Of a stretch of DNA of 21,216 bases, positions 1 to 8,050 are shown in pieces (within the stretch, counting starts at the first letter, position 1; each line of letters starts with the position of its first letter). Location of the stretch: assembly GCA_008704415.1 (NCBI GenBank), contig VXIS01000523.1:1-21216 (forward strand), given 5' to 3'. Below the pieces are notes generated by a model. That model worked only from the letters and a program-made list of their open reading frames with translations, made no database searches and was not told where the DNA came from. The translations under genes and the position numbers were made by a program. This DNA comes from Sphaerosporella brunnea (lineage: Eukaryota > Ascomycota > Pezizomycetes > Pezizales > Pyronemataceae).

Positions 1-66
1 GACGATGAGAGTGGTGACGACGACACCCCATCCAGTGGAACGGCAAAGAAACAAAAGACTTCATGA
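1..66 (+). CDS. 3' end of an unidentified acidic-tailed protein (partial)
   Basis: Frame 1 is open from the first base of the window to a TGA at 64-66, giving 21 residues. They are rich in Asp, Glu and Ser at the start (DDESGDDDTPSSGT) and end in a lysine-rich patch (AKKQKTS). This composition is typical of the charged C-terminal tails of nuclear or chromatin-associated fungal proteins, and the T-rich DNA that follows looks like a 3' UTR and downstream region. No domain is visible, so the protein cannot be named. The upstream exons lie outside the window. The call rests on composition and context only. Confidence 0.5.
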   Translation, partial: DDESGDDDTPSSGTAKKQKTS

Positions 67-186
67 TAGCAATGCGAAGGCCCCTTGTTGCCTGGACGAG
101 AGGTGCCATATGGGAGGGAAGAGGAAAACGAACGGCTGGGCCAGTACATTTATCTTGAATATTATTTGGCTTCCATTCCGGATTCT

Positions 187-399
187 TTTTTTTTTTCTGG
201 GCTTTTTTGTTCCTTTTTACCCCTTTTTTTGTCTTCTTTTCCTTCTCGAGCATCATAATTAGGAACTCTGCTTTTTTTTTTTTTTTTTTTTCATATATCT
301 TTTACCGACTTCACTTCTTGCAGCATCTCTGTTCCTCTTCCTCTTTCCAAATTCTCTCTCTCTGGTCTCGTTTTTTTTTTTTTTTTTTTTTTTTTTTTT
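187..399. repeat. T-rich tract with long T homopolymers
   Basis: The plus strand is strongly T-rich. It holds two very long runs, about 20 T at 272-291 and about 29 T at 371-399, besides several shorter ones. It follows the partial gene at the left edge and probably covers its 3' UTR and downstream flank. Runs of this length are also where sequencing length errors are expected. Confidence 0.8.
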
Positions 400-582
400 G
401 TTTGAAGAAAGGGGAAATGTACAGAATTATTCGAAACGACAGAACGACCCATCAATCAATCTATGGGGCATCACATCCATTTTGGGGGGGGGTGGGGGTT
501 AGAGTACACCAAAAACAACTTTTATATATGTAGTTAGTTTGCTTAAGTACGAATACGTCGTCGCGACTTTTTCTGTGTTGTA

Positions 583-700
583 CCGTATTATCTCGGTACT
601 AAGGCAATGATGTGGCAAAGTCACTGCGCTCTGTGGTGAAGTCACTCAGCCTCCTGGCAAAGTCACATAGCCACATTGCCTTATTACCGAGATGATACGG
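583..700. mobile_element. 118 bp MITE-like hairpin element flanked by TA
   Basis: The left arm 581-616 (begins TACCGTATTATCTCGGTA) and the right arm 670-702 are inverted copies, matching at about 31 of 33 positions with one 3 nt gap. Both outer ends carry a TA dinucleotide (581-582 and 701-702), which fits the TA target duplication of Tc1/mariner-type elements. Between the arms are three direct repeats, TGGCAAAGTCAC at 613 and 655 and TGGTGAAGTCAC at 634, spaced exactly 21 bp apart. There is no coding capacity, so mobility would depend on a transposase elsewhere. A non-mobile structured RNA or simple hairpin remains possible. Confidence 0.55.
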
Positions 701-848
701 TATTATGTAGTACTCCACATTACTTTGTACTCTACGTGCCTACCGCCGGGGGGGCCGGTACCATCTGGAGTAGCTAGCTGGCCCTAACTCCCGGTTGAAA
801 AAAGATGATCGATGGATCCGCCCGCGGCAAGGGTTGTTTGCCGAGAGG

Positions 849-899
849 GTGTGTGTGTGTGTGTGCGTCTGTGGTGTCTGTGTCTGTGTGTGTGTGTAG
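849..899. repeat. Imperfect (GT)n microsatellite
   Basis: GT repeats interrupted by GC and CT units run across this stretch, so the opposite strand reads as CA-rich. This is low-complexity intergenic sequence, and the long minus-strand reading frame across it is repeat-driven. Confidence 0.8.
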
Positions 900-2477
900 T
901 TTGGATTCGCCGCTGCCGCCGCCCGGGCCGCGGGGCCTAAGGTAAATTATACGGCATATGTCCAGCATACATACCACCCCGAAAGCTTTGAAAAGAGCAG
1001 GACACCAGCGAATTTTTGAGTTTTCCGCAATCTATACCACAACATACGGCGCGCGCAAAAGTACGGTAATACTCTGATCACGGTTGATTTCCATTGCTGG
1101 CTACGTACTTCCAGTTATGTCACAAACCCCAAACCCCCGCAGCGTCGTGGCGCGCGACTTCACGCTTGTTTTGTTGTCTAGGTGCTTCATACTTGCGCAT
1201 GGCGCTTGCTTCTTCTTCTTCTTGTTGTTTGGACGTCCGCAAGGTCTTTTTGTGAGTGGGGTCGGTCCAAGGGAGCATCCCGCAGAATCCAACTTCTGTA
1301 TCTGTATCTGTGTCTGGAAAAAAACCTGTCTGAGCCAGCAATGGAGTCCGTGGCCCCCGGCGTGGAGTTGAGTAATGGCTTTACCTGTCCAAGGAAGGCG
1401 GACCTGCTGCTGCTTGCATGTTTGTGGCCGCAGAAATTGGATTGATAAGCCGCCCGCCGCCGGCGGCCGACCACGGAATGACAAAACTTGGGATCCGGGT
1501 CCACCCTGACCGTGGTCTCGCGATACCAGTGCGAATACAGACCCCACAGTGGTGAGGTTTTCAATCCATTCTACCGCACTGGTGGTGGGAGTTCACAGTG
1601 TGGGCGTGTCAGAGATTCGGTCGCAGAACCGAAATCCAGGCTCTCCTAGGCAGGCGCATATGCGTACGCATACGCACCGGCAATCTACCAGTCGGCTTAA
1701 GGAAATGGTGATCATGGCCATCGCGAGAGTTGACGATGGCGACTGTGCGGTACTGACAACCGGACTGACACCACCACCCACTACCGGAATCGCACCGCCT
1801 ACAACACTCGCCGATAAGGTTGGGGCCACCCGAAGGTGGTGTGCAGCCATCCGAACAGCCGTCTGCGGCGTCTACGGCGCCTGTGTGTCTCCACCTTCCC
1901 GTTTCCCGCCCCCCACCCCATCCCATCCCTCATGGAGCGCCCCGGCGTCCCGACCCCTCGTCCCCGTCCCCTCGTCTCCTCGGCGCCCCGCCGCCCCACC
2001 GTATCGCGCGCATGGCCTCTAGGCATCTAGGCGCCGCCACGGCTCTCAACAACGGGGGAAAAGCTTTGTGGTGGTTACTCTCCCTTTCTTTCTTTCTTTC
2101 TTTCTTTCTTTCCTCTTTCTTTCACCCTGCCGCCCGCCCCTTTGATTCGGCACTGTCAGACGAGCCAGGCAATAATTCCCTCCCGCCCAGCAGAGCTTTC
2201 GTCAGCGTGTTGCGCAAGTGACGCTCAGAGCCCGTTGGCTGTTCTTGCGGCTGGTGATCTTCCTCCGCCGTTTCGCATCTCAGCTCTCTCGGCCATCTGC
2301 AGGATAAGCTCAGAAATTAGAAGATAGAAAAGCTGCCCGACCCGATGTTCCCCATGGAGAAACCCATACGCCGCGTTACACGGGGACGTATAGCCAAGCC
2401 AGGCTGACATCGCCACTCATACTTGACCTCAGCGTCCCGAACCCCCCCCTCCCCAACTCCCAACAACCACCCATCGC
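900..2477. other. Intergenic region without a supported gene
   Basis: Reading frames here overlap on both strands and code for low-complexity residues. None shows a domain, a sensible splice pattern or conserved-looking blocks. The stretch contains short CTGTAT repeats near 1296-1315, a small palindromic GCATATGCGTACGCATACGC patch near 1657-1676, C- and G-rich tracts around 1900-1990, and a (CTTT)n run at 2084-2112. The last few hundred bases probably hold the promoter and 5' UTR of the gene starting at 2478. Pyrimidine-rich tracts such as the CTTT run are common in fungal promoters, but I see no specific factor site I would defend. Confidence 0.5.
2084..2112. repeat. (CTTT)n microsatellite
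   Basis: About seven CTTT units in a row lie some 370 bp upstream of the start codon at 2478. They form a pyrimidine tract on the plus strand. Confidence 0.85.
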
Positions 2478-3590
2478 ATGCCGAAACATACCTCCCAGTG
2501 GTCCCACATCAAGCCCAGAGCCTCTTACCACACCCCCCGGCCTCCATCCGCCTCGGAGTCTTCAAACACAAACAGTGTCAACGATCTCCTCTCGCACCTC
2601 CGCCATTCACAACCCCACCACGATGCCCCATCCAGCCTTCTCCCTCCGTCTACCGCCCCTAGTATTCCTCCCGGCCTCCAAAGCATCCTAGGCACGCCCG
2701 CGCCGCCCCCACCGCGCCCGCGCACCCGCGTCTCTGTTCCCCGAAACCGCCGTATTCCGGGCCCACCACCTCCCGCTTCATGGCTACTCCCTGATCCCGA
2801 CACCGGCTCTATCGTTACACCCACCTTCTCAACGTGTGGAGAGACCGAGCAAGGAGCAGGACTACTTCCGCTCCCGGGACTACCGCAGTTGCCGGCGGAG
2901 GATAGTTTGCAACATTACACGCTGCTGCGGCTAGCACGGGACTGGGACTTCCACTGCGTCTATGACCAGCACTACCTCTGCGAGCTACCGAGCAGATGGA
3001 AGAGTGTGCTACTACACTACATAGCGCGGTACTCTTCGCGTGGGATCACAGCGGCGGGGCTGGAGGTATTACTGGCCGAGGATGAAAATGAGGAGGAAGG
3101 CGCGGAGGCGGTATCATATCTCGACCTATCAAGAGCCGACATAAAAGACCTCGCCCCCTTCTTCCGCCAAACCTCCGGGGAGCCGCAGCAAGAAGGCGTA
3201 GCGGAGTCTTGGGACTTGGCTCCAACCGCCAGAACTTGGGAGGAAGTAACTCACATCTCGCTTTCCTACCCGCGGCGTGTAGAGTTATCCCCGCTATTAC
3301 AATTGCTTGAGGCTATGCCGGGCATTACTCATTTGTCGCTGCTTGGCTGGAGTGCGCTTGGCCTGAAGCTGAAGATGGTAACCAAACTAGCGTTGTGTAT
3401 CCGTTGGGTTGAGGTCGACAAGGAGTCTATGGAGACGCTTGCTACGATGGAGGCATGGACGGGGGCGTGGAGAGGTGTGGAGAAGGTTAGAGTGTGTGGC
3501 ATGGAGAGGGAACGTGCGGAGGAAGTGCAGAGGCTTGTGAGGAGGATGAGAAAAGGCGTTGGGAGGTGGTTTGAGGTCGAGGTCGTGTAG
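2478..3590 (+). CDS. Conserved-type hypothetical protein, proline-rich N-terminus and globular C-terminus (370 aa)
   Basis: This is a single uninterrupted frame of 370 codons ending in TAG, with no introns needed. Residues 1-100 are disordered and rich in Pro, Ser and Arg, with a YHTPRPPSASE patch near residue 17 and an SVNDLLSHLRHSQ helix-like patch near residue 33. An RRIPGPPPPASWL patch follows near residue 91. From about 135 to 370 the sequence is compact and leucine-rich (HYTLLRLARDWDFHCVY, then short HISLSYP and ITHLSLLGW repeats resembling degenerate leucine-rich strands) and ends in a basic helix. From memory this layout resembles uncharacterised ascomycete orthologues with the same SVNDL and PGPPPP patches. 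I know no function for them. No signal peptide or membrane segment is visible. The ATG follows a C-rich leader, and no better upstream start exists in this frame. Confidence 0.8.
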   Translation: MPKHTSQWSHIKPRASYHTPRPPSASESSNTNSVNDLLSHLRHSQPHHDAPSSLLPPSTAPSIPPGLQSILGTPAPPPPRPRTRVSVPRNRRIPGPPPPASWLLPDPDTGSIVTPTFSTCGETEQGAGLLPLPGLPQLPAEDSLQHYTLLRLARDWDFHCVYDQHYLCELPSRWKSVLLHYIARYSSRGITAAGLEVLLAEDENEEEGAEAVSYLDLSRADIKDLAPFFRQTSGEPQQEGVAESWDLAPTARTWEEVTHISLSYPRRVELSPLLQLLEAMPGITHLSLLGWSALGLKLKMVTKLALCIRWVEVDKESMETLATMEAWTGAWRGVEKVRVCGMERERAEEVQRLVRRMRKGVGRWFEVEVV

Positions 3591-3699
3591 AGCTTATTAC
3601 ATAGCAAATATTGAGAGTTGATATGAACTCTGTGGCTGTGGAGACTGGACTATGCCCCATGATGCAGATTGTGAAGTCCGGGGACATGGAGTGGATGGG

Positions 3700-4243
3700 T
3701 GAAAAAGTTGGTGGCCTCACAAAGACAAAATCCATATTCGCGAGAACTACCAGTGCGTTGTGAAGGGCTTAGGAATACCTGCCTTGGTATTCGACATTGC
3801 TCATCTTGGTGCCTGGTCTATCTTCAAGTACAAAGGCGGTTTTCACAGTCCATTTTTCGAAGGCCTTCGACAGTTTGTCCAAGAATCTGAGATCTTGCCA
3901 GGGGTGGCACCATATTTCTATCGTATGATAGACAGAGGGACCTTTTTTCTGCAGCTTATAACGCTATATCTTCACCTCTCGCCTCAAGGGCATCGGGCCG
4001 CATCAGAATCAGGGACTGCGATACGAAGTTGTATTCTCTCCAGAACCTGAGCCTTTGCGACACACCATTGAGAACGGCGGTAGTTGCGTCGAACTTCGAC
4101 AGTATAGGAAAATCACGTTGAGCGGTGGGGATCCACGTTTGTTCGCGATCATGAACCCCCCCCTAATTCTTACAGCGAGAATATGTGATCTTATTTATGG
4201 TGGGATTCAAGCGAGGCGGGAGGCATTGGGCCCTTTCTACTAA
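3700..4243 (+). pseudogene. Frameshifted remnant of an unknown protein gene
   Basis: Two adjoining frames read as normal globular protein. The first is open from about 3700 (after a TGA) to 4050 and includes the blocks WWPHKDKIHIRENYQCVVKG, GIPALVFDIAHLGAWSIFKY and GVAPYFYRMIDRGTFF. Near 3967 the protein-like reading moves to another frame, which carries LRYEVVFSPEPEPLRH, YRKITLSGGDPRLFAI and GGIQARREALGPFY and ends at the TAG of 4241-4243. A single base change near 3967 would account for the shift. I cannot find a convincing intron there, since the only GT-AG pair nearby spans about 32 bp. No start codon in good context is seen upstream. I do not recognise the family. It could be a decayed gene, a gene with a sequencing error, or exons of a gene whose first exon I cannot find. 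Confidence 0.4.
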
Positions 4244-6080
4244 GGGCAGATTTACTGTTGGGGGGTTTTTTTTTTCTCGCTCTCCGTTGTTGTTTTTGTT
4301 CTAAGAGTCCTTCTGTATTTTGCTGCCGGCGGTTTTGCAGCGACGAGCGCGCCAGCTGATCTTGAGTTTTCATCTGCAGGCAACTTACAAGGTCCTCATC
4401 AGGCACGGCCTCACTTTCTAGAGGCTATGTACTCTCCACCAATTTTTAATTTTTAATTTTACGATTATCTCTCAAAAAATTGCTTCTTTATTTTCTATCG
4501 CTTTTTGAGAGCGTTGATTTTTCCGGGCGTTGGTGGGGGAATAGTAGAATTTCAAACATTTACATTTTGTAGGGACCAGGCCAAATGAATCCTCTCTTAA
4601 TTACTATACTCTATATGGCACTGATTCGAGCGCAATCCGGTAAAATTGGTTTGCTGGGGCCCTTACCCCTAGCAGACTTTACAGAACGAGACAACTGATT
4701 AAGGTTGCGTTCAGTGGGCCGAATGGAGGGATCCGGCAGGATTTCTGTTTCTGAGGTGGGTAACTGGTTACATGCGAAGATGTGATTTATGGGTTCACTG
4801 ACGTCCGTTAAGCAGAACTCCAGTCATTTGACTCTGGGGCTCGCAACTCGAGCTCTAAAATATCTGCTGCTCCGGGTCGTGCAAATCACCTCTTCCCATC
4901 GACCCGGTGCCGGCAGCACCAACCTCCAAACCCCAAATCCTGCCGGATCCCCCTACACCACATCCATCATGTCGCAACCACACCAATCAAGCTTCTTTCA
5001 GCGCGCTGCTGAACATCCCGGGGGATCGTAAATCAAGGATGTCGAACTATTTCATGGCTAACGCGGAATCCTCTGCTGGAGAAGAATGTCCGAGCCAAGA
5101 AGGGTTCTGCGCAGTGAGCATGCACGCAAATGCGGAAGTAAAACATTCTGGCGAATATGTATTTACAGAAAACCCATCAGAACCGTTCTATCGAGGAGGC
5201 CCGGGTCCCCCCCCCTACGATGGAAAGCGTAAATCTCGCAGAAACATTGGGCCGGCACAGGGTTCTTTGTTCAGGCGTGAAGAAACGCTGGGCACCTCTC
5301 TTTGTAGTCTCAATTACAACTTGGTTTTCTCAGGTCTCTTGTTCTCATATCCTCGTCCAAGGGCCGCCTGCCTCGCCTAGTGATGGAAATGAGCTGGGCC
5401 AGGTCGAGCTCGGCTCGAGTTTTAACTTAGAATTTACACAGTGGGTGATAGTGTATGAAGCGTCGAAACCCACCGGATTAGGACTAGTTAGTCCAACCAT
5501 CCATGAGTGATATCGTATGATTCAAAAAAAGGCCTCACACCTACTTAGTACATTCCATCTCTATCTTACGCATCTCCAACCAGCAAGCATTCCTTGCCGG
5601 GATAGCTGACTGACGTCAGCGGTTTCTGCTAGTGCCGCTATAACCGATTATGACCGACTTGGCTAATCTGCGCAGCGCACAGCTGCTGCTACTCAAGAAG
5701 AAGACGATGCTGTGCAGGCTTTCTACTAGATGCTGAGCGGACAATGGGCTTACTACCGGAGCCCACCACTCTAAGCAGACCGCAGACCTCCGCTCCATAC
5801 TAACACACCGGATTTCTACACAAGCGAAGTATTGTTTCTCGCGAGCACGCTCCCGAAAAGCGCAAGCTCACCGCTACATCAGCTCGAAGTCGTACTGCAA
5901 ACACCGGCAACACTGCTGCAGACTCAGACTCGGGAAATGAAGGAGACGCAGAAGTCAGGCATCGACGATGCTCTGAACTCTTCTTCACGACCGCATGGAC
6001 TTGTCAGGCTGATCTGCATGGTACCGGAACACACTGTCCATTCGCACCCATATCTGCATCAAAATGTGCTTTTTTAGGGC
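4244..6080. other. Gene-poor spacer with possible coding debris
   Basis: The first part (4250-4700) is AT-rich, with a TTTTTAAT-type repeat at 4441-4461 and many stops. Two stretches keep an open frame with protein-like composition but no recognisable domain. One lies at about 4907-5380 (ends TAG, contains GGPGPPPYDGKRKSRRN). The other runs from about 5803 to 6170, has no start codon, and contains EKRKLTATSARSRTAN followed by a Ser/Asp-rich patch. Both may be remains of transposon or host genes and neither is good enough to call. A perfect CRE-like palindrome CTGACGTCAG lies near 5610-5620. Confidence 0.4.
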
Positions 6081-6116
6081 CAGTGATGGGTCGGCTCGAG
6101 CTTACGAGCCCGAGCC
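6081..6116 (+). mobile_element. Possible 5' terminus of a hAT-type element
   Basis: The sequence CAGTGATGGGTCGGCTCGAG at 6081 has the CAGTG-ATGGGT start and the following GGCTCGAGC motifs often found at the ends of hAT transposons. An imperfect hairpin, GGCTCGAGCT against AGCCCGAGCC, occupies 6093-6116, and a further GAGCCGGCTCG motif follows near 6135. I found no matching inverted end or 8 bp target duplication nearby, so at best this is a truncated end. Confidence 0.3.
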
Positions 6117-6491
6117 TGAAAAAAAAACTCCGGAGCCGGCTCGTGTCCATCAATAAATAGCCTCGCCCGCAGTAGCTTCTACCTCCATCACCCACCCCAC
6201 CGGATCCCTACCGTGACATCTGCTCTCCGAAGAGCGGGCCTGGCCCGTTTGGATAGCTGGGTCTACATTGGGGGGGAATCAAAGTGGGTTGAAAACTCGG
6301 TTTAAACGGAGCGGGAAAATAAAATAAAAATCAAAGATTAGTTTGGGCCTACAAACGATCTCATACACACTTATATCTCTCGCTCGGCGCTGGTTTGCTT
6401 TGCGGCGTTGGAGGGGGGCTGGAGTTTCGTTGACGGCCTTGTACCAGGCCAACTTGCTCACCATCGGCCTCGGCTCAGTTTTTTTTTCCTA

Positions 6492-6893
6492 CTATGGCGG
6501 CCGAGTGCCAAGTCAAAAAAATTCTGATTGGCTGCAGCGCTGCAAAAAGCAGCGAAGAGAAATAAATTCAATATTAAGCCATTAGAATTCTCCTTGACCT
6601 CGCATATAACTGCGTAACCGCGGGCTAGCTGTTTTGCCGGAGGGTCGTGGTATTATCAGAGGTGAAGAAACGCCGCCAGGCATCGCACTCCCGCTGCGCT
6701 ACATGGGTCCGCATGGCCGCACAATGCCAAGTCGCAACCACCTTTCTGCCCCACCCCCAGCGGGCTCTGTTCCTAGTCACAGACAGTGCAACAAAGCATT
6801 CCCATCACGGAATCATCATTTTATTCACTTCGTTGCTTACGGCGTTGCTTTGGCCAATCAGAATTTTTTTGACTTGGCACTCGGCCGCCATAG
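6492..6893. mobile_element. 402 bp MITE with 41 bp perfect terminal inverted repeats and TA target duplication
   Basis: The sequence from 6490 (TACTATGGCGGCCGAGTGCC...) to 6532 recurs as an exact reverse complement at 6853-6895, 43 bp including the flanking TA on each side. Removing the TA duplications (6490-6491 and 6894-6895) leaves an element of 402 bp that begins CTATGGCGGCC and ends GGCCGCCATAG. Similarity continues imperfectly inward for a further ~30 bp (for example GCAGCGAAG at the left against an inverted GCAACGAAG at the right). The interior contains no transposase motif, only chance frames. TA flanks and TIRs of this kind point to a non-autonomous Tc1/mariner-superfamily element. 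The perfectly matching ends suggest fairly recent insertion. Confidence 0.85.
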
Positions 6894-6895
6894 TA

Positions 6896-7462
6896 AAAGA
6901 GCGCAAGATTCTGCGGGGCTTCAAATCCGCCGAATGCCAGTACGAACTGGCAGCAGGGTGCAAGAATACTCGGGGGCCTTGGCACTTCGTTCCTTGGTGT
7001 GGTTTGGTGGTGCTACATTACCTATGATATAAAATCTTCACATTCTGGGGAGCAGCTGCAGGGAGGTGGACTTATTTCGAGGCTGTGTATATATTTCCCA
7101 CGTTTTGCGGCCCCGCTTATTATCGGCTATGGAGAAACCTGTAGCCCCCAGAGCGGAGCAACCTTGGGAAAGAAACCTCTGGCCCAGAAAAACAATTCTC
7201 GGACCCTTCGTCTAGGTATAGGATGCGCCGCTTCCGCAACAGCCGTGGCTGGTACGTGTAGTTAGCTTTCATGTGTGTAACTAGAATGGTGGGCTGCGTA
7301 GTAGTCGCAGAGTAGGAAATGCCTTTACGAACTCATGGTATTTTTTTCTTGAGGAGGGGCCGCAGTCCCTAATCGCCTACAAAGCCGTTCAAACTGCGCA
7401 ACGAAGAGAGCACAACGACATCGAAATGAGAGATGGACGCCATCATACGAAGGGGTTTTTGG

Positions 7463-7493
<31 letters not shown>

Positions 7494-8050
7494 GTGAACT
7501 CACGAAAAAAAAAAAGTGTGGATGCTTCCAGGTTGTTGAAAGACTCTCACACTAGAGAGTACTTAGCGACTGACTGGTGCTATGGCGTGAGGGATGAGGG
7601 ATGTTTTTCTTTTTTTTTTTTCAATCTCACATTTCTCGAGTCGTTGCTGAACCGTTCAACTGGACATCGGGGACCCGCAGCAGTGCTTGGTCTGGCACGA
7701 GAGATATACAATTCACGTGCATCTAGATACCGGGGTTTGTCTGTGTGTTTTCTTTTTGTTTTACAGTGGCAGATATTACTCCAGGTTCAAATAAATCTAT
7801 TTGTGAGACGTCCGGAATACTGATCCCATGCCTATGGTACCAGAGCAGCAACAATACCACAATACCAACCAAACCAGTAATAGTAATAGTAATAATAGAA
7901 GTAGGCAGCACAGCGTAACACTCCCAGAAAGCAGCAGTATGTATATGAAGTAAGAAGTATGTAACTCCAATTTTTTTTTTGATGCCCCCCCCCCCCTTCC
8001 AATCCCCATCATGAAGAAGAAGCAGAGAAACAATCCAAGAAAAATCTCAT
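6896..8050. other. Intergenic region, including the 3' flank of the RING/SR gene
   Basis: No gene is supported here. The stretch holds a (CA)n microsatellite at 7463-7490, short A and T runs, AGTAATAGTAATAGTAATAATAG-type triplet repeats near 7876-7898, and a C-run near 7984-7997. The part next to 8050 is the presumed 3' UTR of the minus-strand gene that ends at 8051. Several AATAAA-like or T-rich elements are present, but none can be chosen as the polyadenylation signal. Confidence 0.5.
7463..7490. repeat. (CA)n microsatellite
   Basis: This is an uninterrupted CA repeat of about 14 units in intergenic DNA, a likely polymorphic marker site. Confidence 0.9.

Noticed and set aside
1101..1564. 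Long overlapping minus-strand reading frames (up to 148 codons)
   Set aside because: They overlap one another and plus-strand frames, have low-complexity composition (Lys and Gln runs from simple repeats), no domain and no splice logic.
1657..1676. Palindromic GCATATGCGTACGCATACGC patch
   Set aside because: Short overlapping palindromes in simple-sequence DNA, with no partner sites and no nearby gene start to regulate.
1549..2221. Plus-strand frames of 133-157 codons
   Set aside because: They are driven by C/T-rich DNA and the CTTT repeat, with Pro/Ser-rich translations in several frames at once, so there is no coding signal.
4441..4461. Repeat array resembling a CRISPR or origin element (TTTTTAAT units)
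   Set aside because: Only three short AT-rich units without spacers, in eukaryotic DNA. It is low-complexity sequence.
4907..5380. 157-codon plus-strand frame
   Set aside because: Some protein-like patches (GGPGPPPYDGKRKSRRN) but no domain, no good start context and competing frames. Mentioned as possible debris only.
6634..7032. Frames of 126-132 codons inside and after the MITE
   Set aside because: They start within the 402 bp repeat element and cross its terminal inverted repeat. They show no transposase motifs.
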